From Clostridia bacterium (lineage in GTDB: Bacteria; Bacillota; Clostridia; Christensenellales; Aristaeellaceae): 64,000 nucleotides of DNA. The stretch spans positions 1 through 64,000 of the forward strand of contig JAFXUZ010000097.1 of NCBI GenBank assembly GCA_017524725.1, read 5' to 3'. Under the pieces are notes generated by a model that worked only from the letters and a program-made list of their open reading frames with translations, was not told where the DNA came from and searched no databases. Below, piece after piece: positions 7,798 to 15,702 of this stretch (position 1 is its first letter; each line of letters starts with the position of its first letter). The position numbers were made by a program, and so were the translations under genes.

Positions 7798-8769
7798 ATG
7801 AAAAAGATCATTTCCTGCATCCTGGCCCTCGTCCTGACACTGACTGTTTTTTCCGCCGCGCTTTCCGAAGGAAAAACATCGATCCGCCTGGGCGGACTGA
7901 AAGGGCCCACCTCCATCGGCATGGTCAAGCTGCTGGATGACAGCGAAAAAGGCCTGACCGCGAACGAATACCAGTTCACCATGGCCGGCTCCGCGGACCA
8001 GCTGACCGCCCCGCTGCTCAAGGGCGAACTGGATATCCTGGCCGTTCCCGCCAACCTGGGTTCTATTCTGTACAACAGGTCTAACGGCGCTGTGAAGATG
8101 ATCGCCGTCAATACCCTCGGCGTCATTTACCTGGTGGAAAAGGGCGGCGAAACCGTCACCGACTGGGAGAGCCTACGCGGAAAGACCGTTTTCTCCACCG
8201 GCAAGGGATCCACCCCGGAATACGCGTTCAGCTACCTGCTTTCGGCCCACGGGCTGTCCATCGACACTGACGTGACCATGGAATGGAAGAGCGAGCCCAC
8301 GGAGATCGTGGCGGAGATGTCCACGATGGACAGCGCCGTCGCCCTGCTGCCCCAGCCCTTCGTTACCGTCGCCCAAAGCCAGCTTGCGGACCTGCGCGTC
8401 GCCCTGGACCTGACGGCCTCCTGGGACGAACTGGACAACGGCAGCCGGATGATCACCGCAGGCCTGATCGTTCGCACGGATTTTGCCCTTCAGCATCCCG
8501 AAGCCCTTGCCGCCTTCCTTAACGAATACGCCGCCTCCACCCGGTTCGTGAACGAAAACACGGACGACGCCTCTTTGCTTGTGGAAAAGTACGGCATCGT
8601 GAAGGCCGCCGTCGCGCGCACCGCCATCCCCTACTGCAACATCGTGTGCATTACCGGCGCAGAGATGAAGGACGCCGTCTCCGGTTACTTCACGGTCCTT
8701 TTCGACCAGAATCCCGCGTCTTTGGGCGGCAGCATCCCCGGGGACGAATTCTATTGGATGAATGAATAA
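7798..8769 (+). CDS. ABC transporter substrate-binding protein, NMT1/SsuA-like
   Basis: A 323-residue secreted binding protein. The signal peptide runs to about residue 24 (IISCILALVLTLTVFSAALS). The mature domain opens with a short beta strand and continues LGGLKGPTSIGMVKL, and GELDILAVPANLG near residue 75 is typical of the NMT1/TauA/SsuA family, whose members bind small sulfonates, pyrimidines, nitrate and other ligands. The start is the ATG after AAGAAGGA at seven bases, not the upstream in-frame TTG. It overlaps the permease gene by eight bases. The co-encoded HydE and HydF suggest a ligand linked to metallo-cofactor assembly, but that is a guess. Confidence 0.85.
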   Translation: MKKIISCILALVLTLTVFSAALSEGKTSIRLGGLKGPTSIGMVKLLDDSEKGLTANEYQFTMAGSADQLTAPLLKGELDILAVPANLGSILYNRSNGAVKMIAVNTLGVIYLVEKGGETVTDWESLRGKTVFSTGKGSTPEYAFSYLLSAHGLSIDTDVTMEWKSEPTEIVAEMSTMDSAVALLPQPFVTVAQSQLADLRVALDLTASWDELDNGSRMITAGLIVRTDFALQHPEALAAFLNEYAASTRFVNENTDDASLLVEKYGIVKAAVARTAIPYCNIVCITGAEMKDAVSGYFTVLFDQNPASLGGSIPGDEFYWMNE

Positions 8770-9511
8770 AAAAACGCTTTCAAGGATCCTTGCCGTACTT
8801 CTGGTACTGGCGATATGGCAGGCGGCGGCTATGGCCGTGGGGATCGAGATCCTGCTCGTATCCCCCTGGACGGTGGCCGTCCGCCTTTTCCATCTTATTT
8901 TCGAACGGGACTTCTGGCCGACGGTGTTCTTCAGCATTCTAAGGATATCCGCGGGCTTTTTCCTGGGACTCCTCCTCGGAACGCTCCTGGCCGTCTTATC
9001 CGGCAGGTCCTCCCTGATGGAAACGCTGCTTTGGCCTTATGTGACGGGCATCAAGTCCGTCCCGGTCGCCTCCTTCATCATCATCAGCCTGATCTGGCTG
9101 AAAAACAGCCAGCTGGCAGTCTTTATCTCCTTCCTGATGGTGTTCCCCGTCATCTATTCCAACGTGCTCCAGGGGATCAAAAGCACCGATCCCGCCCTCC
9201 TGGAGATGGCATCCCTTTACCGCGTTCCCTGGAAACGGAAGCTTTTCTATATCTACATTCCCGCCATCCGTCCCTACCTGCTGTCGGCCTCATCCGTATC
9301 CCTGGGGATGAGCTGGAAGGCCGGCATCGCAGCGGAGGTCATCGGAGTCGTCCGCGGCTCCATCGGTGAAAAGCTGTACGACGCCAAGATCTATTTTCTC
9401 ACCTCGGACCTGTTCGCCTGGACCGTGATGATCGTGCTTATCAGCGTGGTATTCGAAAAGACGATCCTCTTCCTGCTCAGGCGGATCTTTAAAAGGATGG
9501 AAAACCGATGA
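8762..9511 (+). CDS. ABC transporter permease, TauC/SsuC-like
   Basis: A 249-residue membrane protein with about six hydrophobic segments and the BPD_transp_1 fold. The cytoplasmic coupling loop is near residues 140-160 (DPALLEMASLYRVPWKRK), matching the EAA motif of SsuC/TauC-type permeases. GIAAEVIGVVRGSIGEKL near residue 195 is also typical. The start overlaps the binding-protein stop (ATGAATGAATAA) and the stop overlaps the ATPase start, so the genes are translationally coupled. Confidence 0.87.
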   Translation: MNKKTLSRILAVLLVLAIWQAAAMAVGIEILLVSPWTVAVRLFHLIFERDFWPTVFFSILRISAGFFLGLLLGTLLAVLSGRSSLMETLLWPYVTGIKSVPVASFIIISLIWLKNSQLAVFISFLMVFPVIYSNVLQGIKSTDPALLEMASLYRVPWKRKLFYIYIPAIRPYLLSASSVSLGMSWKAGIAAEVIGVVRGSIGEKLYDAKIYFLTSDLFAWTVMIVLISVVFEKTILFLLRRIFKRMENR

Positions 9512-10131
9512 AGGACCTGATCCTCGAACATGTCGCCAAACGCTTCGGCGACAAGACCGTGCTGCGGGATGTAAACCTGGTTTTTCCTCCTGACAGCGTC
9601 AATTGCGTTATGGGCCCTTCCGGCTGCGGCAAGACCACCCTGATGCGCATCATCGCGGGCCTTGCGGAGCCCGACAGCGGCACCGTCACGGGACGGCCCG
9701 AAAAGATATCCTTCGTTTTCCAGGAGGACCGTCTTTGCGAGGATTTTTCCGCCGCGGCCAATATCCGCCTTGTCACAGGCAGAAGCGTTACGGACGGGGA
9801 GATCGAAAAATGCCTTGTATCCCTTGGGCTTGATGGCAGCGCCCATCGCCCCGTCAGGGAATTGAGCGGGGGCATGAAAAGACGCGTCGCCATCGCCAGG
9901 GCCCTGTGCTTCCGGCCGGATCTTCTGATCCTGGACGAAGCTTTCAAGGGCCTTGACGAAGAACGAAAACAACTGACCATGGAAAGGATCCTTGCCGAAA
10001 AGAAGGGCAGGATCATCATCTGCGTCACCCACGACCCCGCCGAGGCGGAATATATGGGTGGTAAGCTTATCCTGCTGGATAAACCCGAACAGCGGGAGCT
10101 TGGCGGATCCGCCGAAAGGATCATAACATGA
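9508..10131 (+). CDS. ABC transporter ATP-binding protein, short NMT1-type
   Basis: A 207-residue importer ATPase, shorter than the usual 240-260 residues. It has Walker A GPSGCGKTT near residue 35, a Q-loop (SFVFQEDRL), the signature LSGGMKRRVAIARAL near 117, Walker B LLILDEAFKGLDEE, and an H-loop His in VTHDPAEAEY. The loss is mainly at the C-terminus and between Walker A and the signature, and all catalytic motifs are present. Its stop overlaps the hydE start as ATGA. Confidence 0.87.
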   Translation: MKDLILEHVAKRFGDKTVLRDVNLVFPPDSVNCVMGPSGCGKTTLMRIIAGLAEPDSGTVTGRPEKISFVFQEDRLCEDFSAAANIRLVTGRSVTDGEIEKCLVSLGLDGSAHRPVRELSGGMKRRVAIARALCFRPDLLILDEAFKGLDEERKQLTMERILAEKKGRIIICVTHDPAEAEYMGGKLILLDKPEQRELGGSAERIIT

Positions 10132-11129
10132 AGATCGAAAACAGGGCGCAGGTCCTTGAAATCCTGCAAATGCCCATGGAAACCTTCCTTCGGGACGTTG
10201 TGCCCGAAGCGCGGAAGGCGTTCACAGACCAGCTTGACGGAAAGCTCCGGGTCACGTCGATGATGGGCTTTTCAAACATATGCAAAAACCGCTGCCTTTA
10301 CTGCGGCATGAGGGCCGGCAGCACGGGCCCGGAACGTTACCGAATCCCGCCTGAGGACGTGATCGCCGCCGGGAACACGGCCGCCGATGCGGGATTCGGA
10401 CGCATTTTCCTGATCTCCGGCGAAGACCCCGGCTATGGTTTCAATCAGCTCCTGAGGATCACCTCGGCCCTGAAAGCACGCGGGATGTTCATCAGCCTCG
10501 CCTGCGGCGAGTGGGATGCCGCACAGTATCGTGAACTTTGCGCTGCCGGCGCTGACGAATATGTGATCAAGTTTGAAATGTCCCATCCTGACAGCTTTGA
10601 CCGCCTGAATCCATCCACGGATTTTGACCGCCGGATGCGTTCCATACGCGCGGTACAGGACAGCGGCATGCTTCTCGCGTCCGGGAACATCGTCGACTGG
10701 CCGGGCCAGACGACGGACGAACTGGCGGACGACATCATGCTGATGAAGTCCCTCGGCATCAGCTGGGCCCCCGTCATCCCCTATCTGCCTGCCCGTGGCA
10801 CGCCCCTGGCTGAAGAAGGCGGACCGGGCAGCCGTCTTTTGATGCTCAGGGAGATCGCCATCCTCCGTCTGATGATCCCCGGTGTGCACATCACCGCCCA
10901 GCAGCCCGGGGAGGACCTGAGCAAAGGCCTTTCCGATCCGGAGGGCAACGCCGCCGCGGTGAACGCGGGCGCCGACGTGCTGTTCTGGGATCTTTTGTCC
11001 GATCCGCAGGCCCGCAGCTTCCGGGTGATCGACGTCAGGAATCTCACAGACCGCGGCCATATCTCCCGCGTCGCCGAAATGACCGGCCGGGCGATCGACA
11101 CAGGAGAATATTTCCATGAACATGAATGA
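10128..11129 (+). CDS. hydE: [FeFe]-hydrogenase H-cluster radical SAM maturase HydE
   Basis: A 333-residue radical SAM enzyme with the cluster motif CKNRCLYCG (CX3CX2C) near residue 47, preceded by GFSNI as in HydE/BioB/PylB relatives. Other HydE-like parts are LISGEDPGY, FEMSHPDSFDRLNP and GNIVDWPGQT. HydE acts on the iron-cyanide-carbonyl precursor during assembly of the H-cluster two-iron subsite. The identity is supported by the hydF gene that overlaps its 3' end by 14 bases. PylB or MmbE-like paralogues are less likely in this context. The N-terminus is shorter than in most HydE proteins. No hydG or hydrogenase gene is in the window. Confidence 0.87.
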   Translation: MKIENRAQVLEILQMPMETFLRDVVPEARKAFTDQLDGKLRVTSMMGFSNICKNRCLYCGMRAGSTGPERYRIPPEDVIAAGNTAADAGFGRIFLISGEDPGYGFNQLLRITSALKARGMFISLACGEWDAAQYRELCAAGADEYVIKFEMSHPDSFDRLNPSTDFDRRMRSIRAVQDSGMLLASGNIVDWPGQTTDELADDIMLMKSLGISWAPVIPYLPARGTPLAEEGGPGSRLLMLREIAILRLMIPGVHITAQQPGEDLSKGLSDPEGNAAAVNAGADVLFWDLLSDPQARSFRVIDVRNLTDRGHISRVAEMTGRAIDTGEYFHEHE

Positions 11130-12339
11130 CACCCCCCGCTCCGAAAGGCTGCACGTCGGCCTGTTCGGCAGGCGGAACACCGGCAAATCCAGCCTGATCA
11201 ACGCCATCACAGGCCAGGAAACCGCGCTGGTTTCGGATATTCCCGGCACCACCACAGACCCCGTGTACAAAGCCATGGAGCTCCACGGCTTCGGTCCGGT
11301 CGTGTTTATCGATACGCCCGGCCTGGACGACGAGGGAAAGCTCGGCGGCATGCGGGTCTCCCGCGCCATGGAAGCCCTTAATAAAACGGACGTGGCGCTT
11401 TATGTTTTTGACGGCGCGCCTGAAAGCGAGGCGGACCGTATCGCGGAATTGAAAAAAAGGCAGATCCCCGTGATCGCGCTCGTCGGCAAATGCGACATCC
11501 TGAAAGATCCGGACACGATCGCCACAGATATCGGCCGCCTTTACGGCCTTAAGGCCATCCAGGTGAGCGCGGTATCCGGCATGGGGATCAAAGAATTGAG
11601 AAATGCCGTCGTCAGCTCCGCCCCCGAGCGTTTTTGGGAGCTTTCCATCACCGGAGACCTGGCAAAGACAGGAGATACCGTCCTGCTTGTCATGCCCCAG
11701 GACAGGGAAGCGCCGAAAGGACGCCTCATCCTCCCCCAGGTACAGACCATACGGGAGCTTTTGGACAAAAACTGCTTCGTCACCGCCTGTACGCCGGACG
11801 GATTGGAAGCCGCCCTTTCCTCCCTCACGTTCCCGCCGCGCCTGATCATCACCGATTCGCAGGCATTCAAAACGGTGTGTGAAAAAAAGCCGCCCGAAAG
11901 CCTGCTGACTTCGTTTTCCATCCTTTTTGCGGCGTATAAAGGCGATATCCACGCCTTTATACGGGGTGCGGAGGCGCTGGAGCGCCTGAAAGGTTCATCC
12001 CGCGTCCTGATCGCGGAGGCCTGCGCCCACGCCCCGGCGGAGGAGGATATAGGCCGCGTCCGGATACCCACCCTGTTAAGAAAGAAGGCAGGCGAAGGCC
12101 TGCGGGTGGATTTTGTGCGCGGCAGGGATTTCCCGGAGGACCTGACAGGATATGACCTGGTCATCCACTGCGGAGCCTGCATGTTCAACCGCCGCCAGAT
12201 GATGGGGAGGATCGCAGAGGCCGAGCGCCAGGGGGTGCCCATCTGCAATTACGGCATCGCCCTTGCCTGCCTGAACGGTATCCTCGGCCGAGTCTCTCTC
12301 CCCGGCGGAGGAGAACGCGCCGGGACGTATGCACCCTGA
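11116..12339 (+). CDS. hydF: [FeFe]-hydrogenase H-cluster maturation GTPase HydF
   Basis: A 407-residue protein with all HydF hallmarks. The N-terminal GTPase has G1 GRRNTGKSS, G2/G3 GTTTDP and DTPGLDDEG, and G4 GKCD. The C-terminal cluster-binding region has a CAH near residue 303 and HCGAC near 353, the CxH and HCxxC ligand set of HydF. HydF is the scaffold that carries the two-iron subsite to hydrogenase HydA. The ATG follows AGGAGA at eight bases and lies inside the end of hydE. This is the last gene of the five-gene operon and is followed by a strong terminator. Confidence 0.95.
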   Translation: MNMNDTPRSERLHVGLFGRRNTGKSSLINAITGQETALVSDIPGTTTDPVYKAMELHGFGPVVFIDTPGLDDEGKLGGMRVSRAMEALNKTDVALYVFDGAPESEADRIAELKKRQIPVIALVGKCDILKDPDTIATDIGRLYGLKAIQVSAVSGMGIKELRNAVVSSAPERFWELSITGDLAKTGDTVLLVMPQDREAPKGRLILPQVQTIRELLDKNCFVTACTPDGLEAALSSLTFPPRLIITDSQAFKTVCEKKPPESLLTSFSILFAAYKGDIHAFIRGAEALERLKGSSRVLIAEACAHAPAEEDIGRVRIPTLLRKKAGEGLRVDFVRGRDFPEDLTGYDLVIHCGACMFNRRQMMGRIAEAERQGVPICNYGIALACLNGILGRVSLPGGGERAGTYAP

Positions 12340-12360
12340 CGTCATTCGCATAATATAAAG

Positions 12361-12400
12361 GACCGCCGCGTTATTGATCTGCGCGGCGGTCACGGTTTTT
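12361..12400. terminator. Terminator between hydF and the DUF4097 gene
   Basis: A perfect 10-bp stem, GACCGCCGCG (12361-12370) with CGCGGCGGTC (12382-12391), is followed by ACGG and T5 on the plus strand. It separates convergent genes and mainly serves the hydEF operon. Confidence 0.85.
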
Positions 12401-12415
12401 AACCGGGATCACTTT

Positions 12416-13579
12416 TTATCCCTGAACGGTCACGTCCCCGGAAACGGTCTTCACCCTGACCTTCATAGGTGCGTCGTCCCTGAGGGAAACGTTGTAATAA
12501 TTCACGTCCCCCGACCGGGAGCCGGCTTCGGCCCGGATGCCGCTGCCTGCATTGGGGATCTCCAGTTCGATATCGCCGCTGACGGAATCCAGCCGGATCT
12601 CCCCGGAGCTAACCTTTACGGCCAGGGTAATATCACCGCTGACACTGCTGCCGTTCACCGAAGGAGAAACGGTTTCGGCGTCAATATCGCCGCTGACAGT
12701 CTTCAATGACAGCTCCGTGCTGCTCCCGGCAAAGTCGATATCGCCGCTGGTGCTCGACAGCGCCGCCGCCGAAAAGCATCCGCGCACGTCGATCCCGCCG
12801 CTGATGCTCCTTGCCTTCATTTCCGGGGCGTCCTCGGCCGCTCCTGCGCCTTCCCCGAAGCATTTTTCGTCCGAAAAAGCCTTTTTATCCGGAACGCTGA
12901 CGTTCAGTTCGCCGCTGGTGGTCTGCAGGTCGATGTGATCCGCGGATACCTCAAACGTGATATCACCGCTGATGGTCTGGACCTGGGCCCTGCGCAGCTG
13001 ATCCGCCGGCAGCATTATCTTCACACGGCATTCCTCTCCGTCCGGGATCGCCCGGATCGCCGAGCCGATCAGCCTCGCGATCATGCCGAGGATCCCGGTG
13101 TCCTTTGATTCTTCCTGCTGGGCCTGGTCGCCCCTGAGATGCTGCGTAATGACCAGCGTGTCGCCTTCCAACTGAGCGTCAAGATATGTTGCCGTGCCCT
13201 GAACGAGTTCCAGGGTCTGCCTTCCTTCTGTCGCCAGGATCTCCACATCGGCGCTGCGCACGTTGATCCTGAGGGCGCGAAGGATATCCCAATCGATACA
13301 GACCTCGCCTTCTTTTTTTTCAGCGTTTATGTTTTCCTTGCTGAAATCCTCATCGGTATACTGCCCCTTCCTGGGGTAATCCTTCAGCACCTCGTCCATA
13401 CCCTTCAGGCTTTCGGCCACGGCGCCGAGCGCTTCCTCATCGCTGTAGCCGGAGGCGATCATGTTGTCATAGCGCTCCTGGCAGTTGTTCATGATCTCGT
13501 CCCTGATGGACAGAACTTCTTCGCTTTCCTCGATATCACGGAACAGAAAATCCACGACCCGCGTCACATTCCCGTTCAT
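12416..13579 (-). CDS. DUF4097 beta-strand repeat protein with DUF1700-like N-terminus
   Basis: A 387-residue protein. The first 75 residues are helical and resemble the DUF1700/permease-prefix helical domain (EEALGAVAESLKGMDEVLKDY). From about residue 145 onward it is a beta-helix-like DUF4097 region with a recurring SGDI/SGEI/SGDV motif seen about eight times, roughly every 15-25 residues. No signal peptide or membrane span is clear. The ATG follows GGAGGAG at six bases and overlaps the PadR stop as ATGA. Such pairs are common in Clostridia and often linked to envelope stress, but the function of this one is unknown. Confidence 0.8.
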   Translation of the reverse strand: MNGNVTRVVDFLFRDIEESEEVLSIRDEIMNNCQERYDNMIASGYSDEEALGAVAESLKGMDEVLKDYPRKGQYTDEDFSKENINAEKKEGEVCIDWDILRALRINVRSADVEILATEGRQTLELVQGTATYLDAQLEGDTLVITQHLRGDQAQQEESKDTGILGMIARLIGSAIRAIPDGEECRVKIMLPADQLRRAQVQTISGDITFEVSADHIDLQTTSGELNVSVPDKKAFSDEKCFGEGAGAAEDAPEMKARSISGGIDVRGCFSAAALSSTSGDIDFAGSSTELSLKTVSGDIDAETVSPSVNGSSVSGDITLAVKVSSGEIRLDSVSGDIELEIPNAGSGIRAEAGSRSGDVNYYNVSLRDDAPMKVRVKTVSGDVTVQG

Positions 13580-13911
13580 ACACACTCCTCCTTCAGCAAA
13601 AGGTCGATCAGCGCCCGGGTGTTTTCCCAGGTCTCGATGTCGGCCCTAAGTTTTTCCTTTCCTTCTTCGGTCAGGGAATAATACCGGCGCCGGGCGCCGC
13701 TCTGTTCGTCCCCCCAGCGGGAGCGGATCAGGTCAGCCGCCTCAAGCCGCCGGAAAGCGGTGTAAAGTGTGGCTTCCTTTAATTCGAAGGTGCCGCCGCT
13801 GAGCTTCGATACCTCCTGATTGATGCGGTAGCCGTAGCTTTCTCCGTTTTTAAGCCTCCGGAGAATGATGCTGTCGGTATAGCCGCGAAGCAGATCGGAT
13901 GACAGGTCCAT
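13576..13911 (-). CDS. PadR family transcriptional regulator
   Basis: A 111-residue winged-helix regulator. The family pattern is complete: DSIILRRLKNGESYGYRI at the N-terminus, LKEATLYTAFRRLEAADLI for the recognition region, and RRRYYSLTEEGKEKL for the wing, then a C-terminal dimerisation helix. The length is typical of PadR subfamily 2. It is the first gene of a two-gene operon and probably represses its own promoter. Confidence 0.92.
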   Translation of the reverse strand: MDLSSDLLRGYTDSIILRRLKNGESYGYRINQEVSKLSGGTFELKEATLYTAFRRLEAADLIRSRWGDEQSGARRRYYSLTEEGKEKLRADIETWENTRALIDLLLKEECV

Positions 13912-13930
13912 TTACTTCACCTCCGGAGTC

Positions 13931-13968
13931 ATCATAACACTATATACTTCATCTGTCAATGTATCTTA
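13931..13968 (-). promoter_or_regulatory. SigA promoter of the PadR-DUF4097 operon with a dyad
   Basis: On the minus strand TTGACA (13959-13954) and TATGAT (13936-13931) are 17 bases apart. An ATAC...GTAT dyad brackets the -35 region (about 13966 to 13943), a plausible but unproven PadR operator. GGAGGTGAAG lies before the ATG at 13911. Confidence 0.65.
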
Positions 13969-14086
13969 TTAAAAAAATCTCCTTTTTTCTATTCAAGGGG
14001 CCAATATAACAGGCGGCAAAGCGCTATCACCGTCAACCGGTCTTTGACACCGGCGCAGACTGTTCTTCACCCCATTGGAGGTAATA

Positions 14087-14126
14087 AAAAAACAGGGGAG
14101 TCTGTCGGCTTTGTCAGACACCCCTG
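14087..14126 (-). terminator. Strong minus-strand terminator without an obvious gene
   Basis: CAGGGG-A-GTCTG (14093-14104) pairs with CAGAC-A-CCCCTG (14115-14126). On the minus strand the stem is followed by a run of T. No gene on the minus strand immediately upstream is recognisable, so it may terminate an unannotated small transcript or be a relic. Confidence 0.75.
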
Positions 14127-14314
14127 CCGGTTCATTTATGGATCACGCCAAACAGCACGCGCTTTTACCACATGCTGGTCGGCACTTCCAGACAGGTGCG
14201 GAATTACGTATCGAAGTCATTGAGCACTTCCGTGACGGTAAACCTATCAGGTCGCATATGCGAATCCCTTGTGATTTTGCGTCATAGAATCCGGCATTCG
14301 GTGACATATCATGA

Positions 14315-14343
14315 TTGACAGGAACCGTTCCGCTTCATATAAT
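14315..14343 (+). promoter_or_regulatory. Perfect-consensus SigA promoter
   Basis: TTGACA (14315-14320), a 17-base spacer and TATAAT (14338-14343). This is an exact match to the vegetative consensus. It points at the small ORF beginning 51 bases downstream. Confidence 0.7.
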
Positions 14344-14393
14344 GGTCATGTTATTTTTGACCGCCTTTCTGGAAAACAGAAGGAGCGTCATCA

Positions 14394-14552
14394 TTGAAAT
14401 ATATCTATTACAAAGAACAGCGGAAAAAGATGAAAATCATATTGCAATCAAGAGGGAAAATAACCCTTCTTTTTTCAGGACGCAGAAACAAACCCTTGAC
14501 AAAGGGATCGTTCATGACGACAGGCGCATATTGTCGGTTTTTCTTCGTGTGA
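14394..14552 (+). CDS. Small basic hypothetical protein (52 aa)
   Basis: A TTG-initiated ORF of 52 codons preceded by AAGGAG at eight bases and by the perfect promoter at 14315-14343. It begins KYIYYKEQRKKMKII after the start residue and ends CRFFFV. About 13 of 52 residues are Lys or Arg and only one is acidic, so it is strongly basic. I recognise no family. The overlapping frame starting near 14315 is longer but lacks a ribosome-binding site. It could be a real small protein, a truncated gene, or chance coding in a leader RNA. Confidence 0.4.
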   Translation: MKYIYYKEQRKKMKIILQSRGKITLLFSGRRNKPLTKGSFMTTGAYCRFFFV

Positions 14553-14558
14553 TATTCT
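14531..14558 (+). promoter_or_regulatory. Possible promoter for the DUF1848 gene
   Basis: TTGTCG (14531-14536), a 16-base spacer and TATTCT (14553-14558) lie 72 bases before the ATG at 14630. The match is moderate, and read-through from the upstream promoter is an alternative. Confidence 0.35.
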
Positions 14559-14629
14559 AAGCATCCGGGATATCAAACGTTATGTGGGCCAAACAGCCAT
14601 TGCGTATGATGAAGGGACCATTGAGTTGA

Positions 14630-15556
14630 ATGATCATTAACACAGGCCAGCGCACGGATATCCCGGCGTTTTATTCCGAATGGTTTTTCAACCGTCTTAA
14701 AGCGGGCTATGTTATGGTGCGGAATCCTTACGATCCCACTTCCGTCACCCGTTACCGCCTGTCCCCGGACGTGGTGGACGTGATCGGCTTCTGCACCAAG
14801 GATCCCTCCCCGATGCTTGAAGGCATGGATCTGCTGAAACCGTACGGCCAGTTCTGGTATGTGACCATCACGCCCTACGGCAGGGAGATCGAACCCGGGG
14901 TCCCGAATAAAATTCAGGTCCTGGACAGTTTCAGGCGCCTGTCCCTCACCGTCGGCGCCGACAGCATCGGCTGGCGTTACGATCCCATATTTATCAGCGA
15001 CGCCTATCCGGTTGAAAGGCATGTCAGGGCCTTTGAATATATGGCGAAGGCCCTGTCAGGCTATACCCATACCGCCGTGATCAGTTTTATCGACCTGTAT
15101 GAAAAGACCAGGCGCAATTTTCCGGAAGCAAGGGAAGTTTCCGCGGAAGACCGCCTTGCCCTTGGCAAAGCTTTCATCGATATCGGCAGGCGCTACGGCA
15201 TCACCATCCGCCCCTGCGCCGAAGGAGAGGAACTTGCCGGATTCGGCGCCGACTGCAGCGGCTGCATGACCGTATCCATGTATGAGCAGGCCATTCACTG
15301 CCGCCTGAAGGCACCCAAAAAGGCGTATGCCCGAAAACAATGCGCCTGCTTCCTTGGCGGGGATATCGGGGCCTATAACACCTGCGGCCACCTGTGCCGT
15401 TATTGCTACGCAAATTATGATGCGGAAACCGTCAGGAGGAACATGCGTCTGCACGATCCTTCCTCTCCGCTTTTGATCGGCCGTCTTCTTCCGGGCGACC
15501 TGGTGCGCGACGCGAAGCAGGAAAGCTGGAAGGACGGCCAGGTAACATTGCTGTAA
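14630..15556 (+). CDS. DUF1848 family iron-sulfur protein
   Basis: A 308-residue protein of the DUF1848 family. It opens with INTGQRTDIPAFYSEWF, then VRNPYDPTSVTRYRL and a barrel-like core. The C-terminus has DCSGC near residue 222 and CGHLCRYCYANYD near 265, which look like iron-sulfur ligands. The family is widespread in anaerobic Clostridia and has no established function. The ATG fits the conserved family start, although the Shine-Dalgarno site is weak. It appears monocistronic. Confidence 0.88.
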   Translation: MIINTGQRTDIPAFYSEWFFNRLKAGYVMVRNPYDPTSVTRYRLSPDVVDVIGFCTKDPSPMLEGMDLLKPYGQFWYVTITPYGREIEPGVPNKIQVLDSFRRLSLTVGADSIGWRYDPIFISDAYPVERHVRAFEYMAKALSGYTHTAVISFIDLYEKTRRNFPEAREVSAEDRLALGKAFIDIGRRYGITIRPCAEGEELAGFGADCSGCMTVSMYEQAIHCRLKAPKKAYARKQCACFLGGDIGAYNTCGHLCRYCYANYDAETVRRNMRLHDPSSPLLIGRLLPGDLVRDAKQESWKDGQVTLL

Positions 15557-15702
15557 CGTTCATTCCTGCCGCCCGTGTCCCCACATCCTTACCGCAATAC
15601 CGCAGCCCGTGAACAGAGGGAGGCCGTGTCACGATTTTTGTATCATGCAGGATTAATGCCCGGTCGTATCGAAAAATATAAAATAAGGAGGAAGCAAAGA
15701 AT

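Larger units (their letters stand above)
13969..14629. other. Gene-poor, lower-GC region with terminator, promoter and small ORF
   Basis: Between the PadR promoter and the DUF1848 gene there is no conventional gene. The stretch contains a strong minus-strand terminator (14087-14126), a perfect SigA promoter (14315-14343), a 52-codon ORF with a good Shine-Dalgarno site (14394-14552) and a likely promoter for the next gene (14531-14558). Its AT content is clearly higher than that of its neighbours, which hints at transferred DNA. Confidence 0.6.

Noticed and set aside
14075..14287. 70-codon plus-strand ORF starting before the 14093 hairpin
   Set aside because: It runs through the terminator stem and has no family match; I prefer the 52-codon ORF with a promoter and ribosome-binding site.
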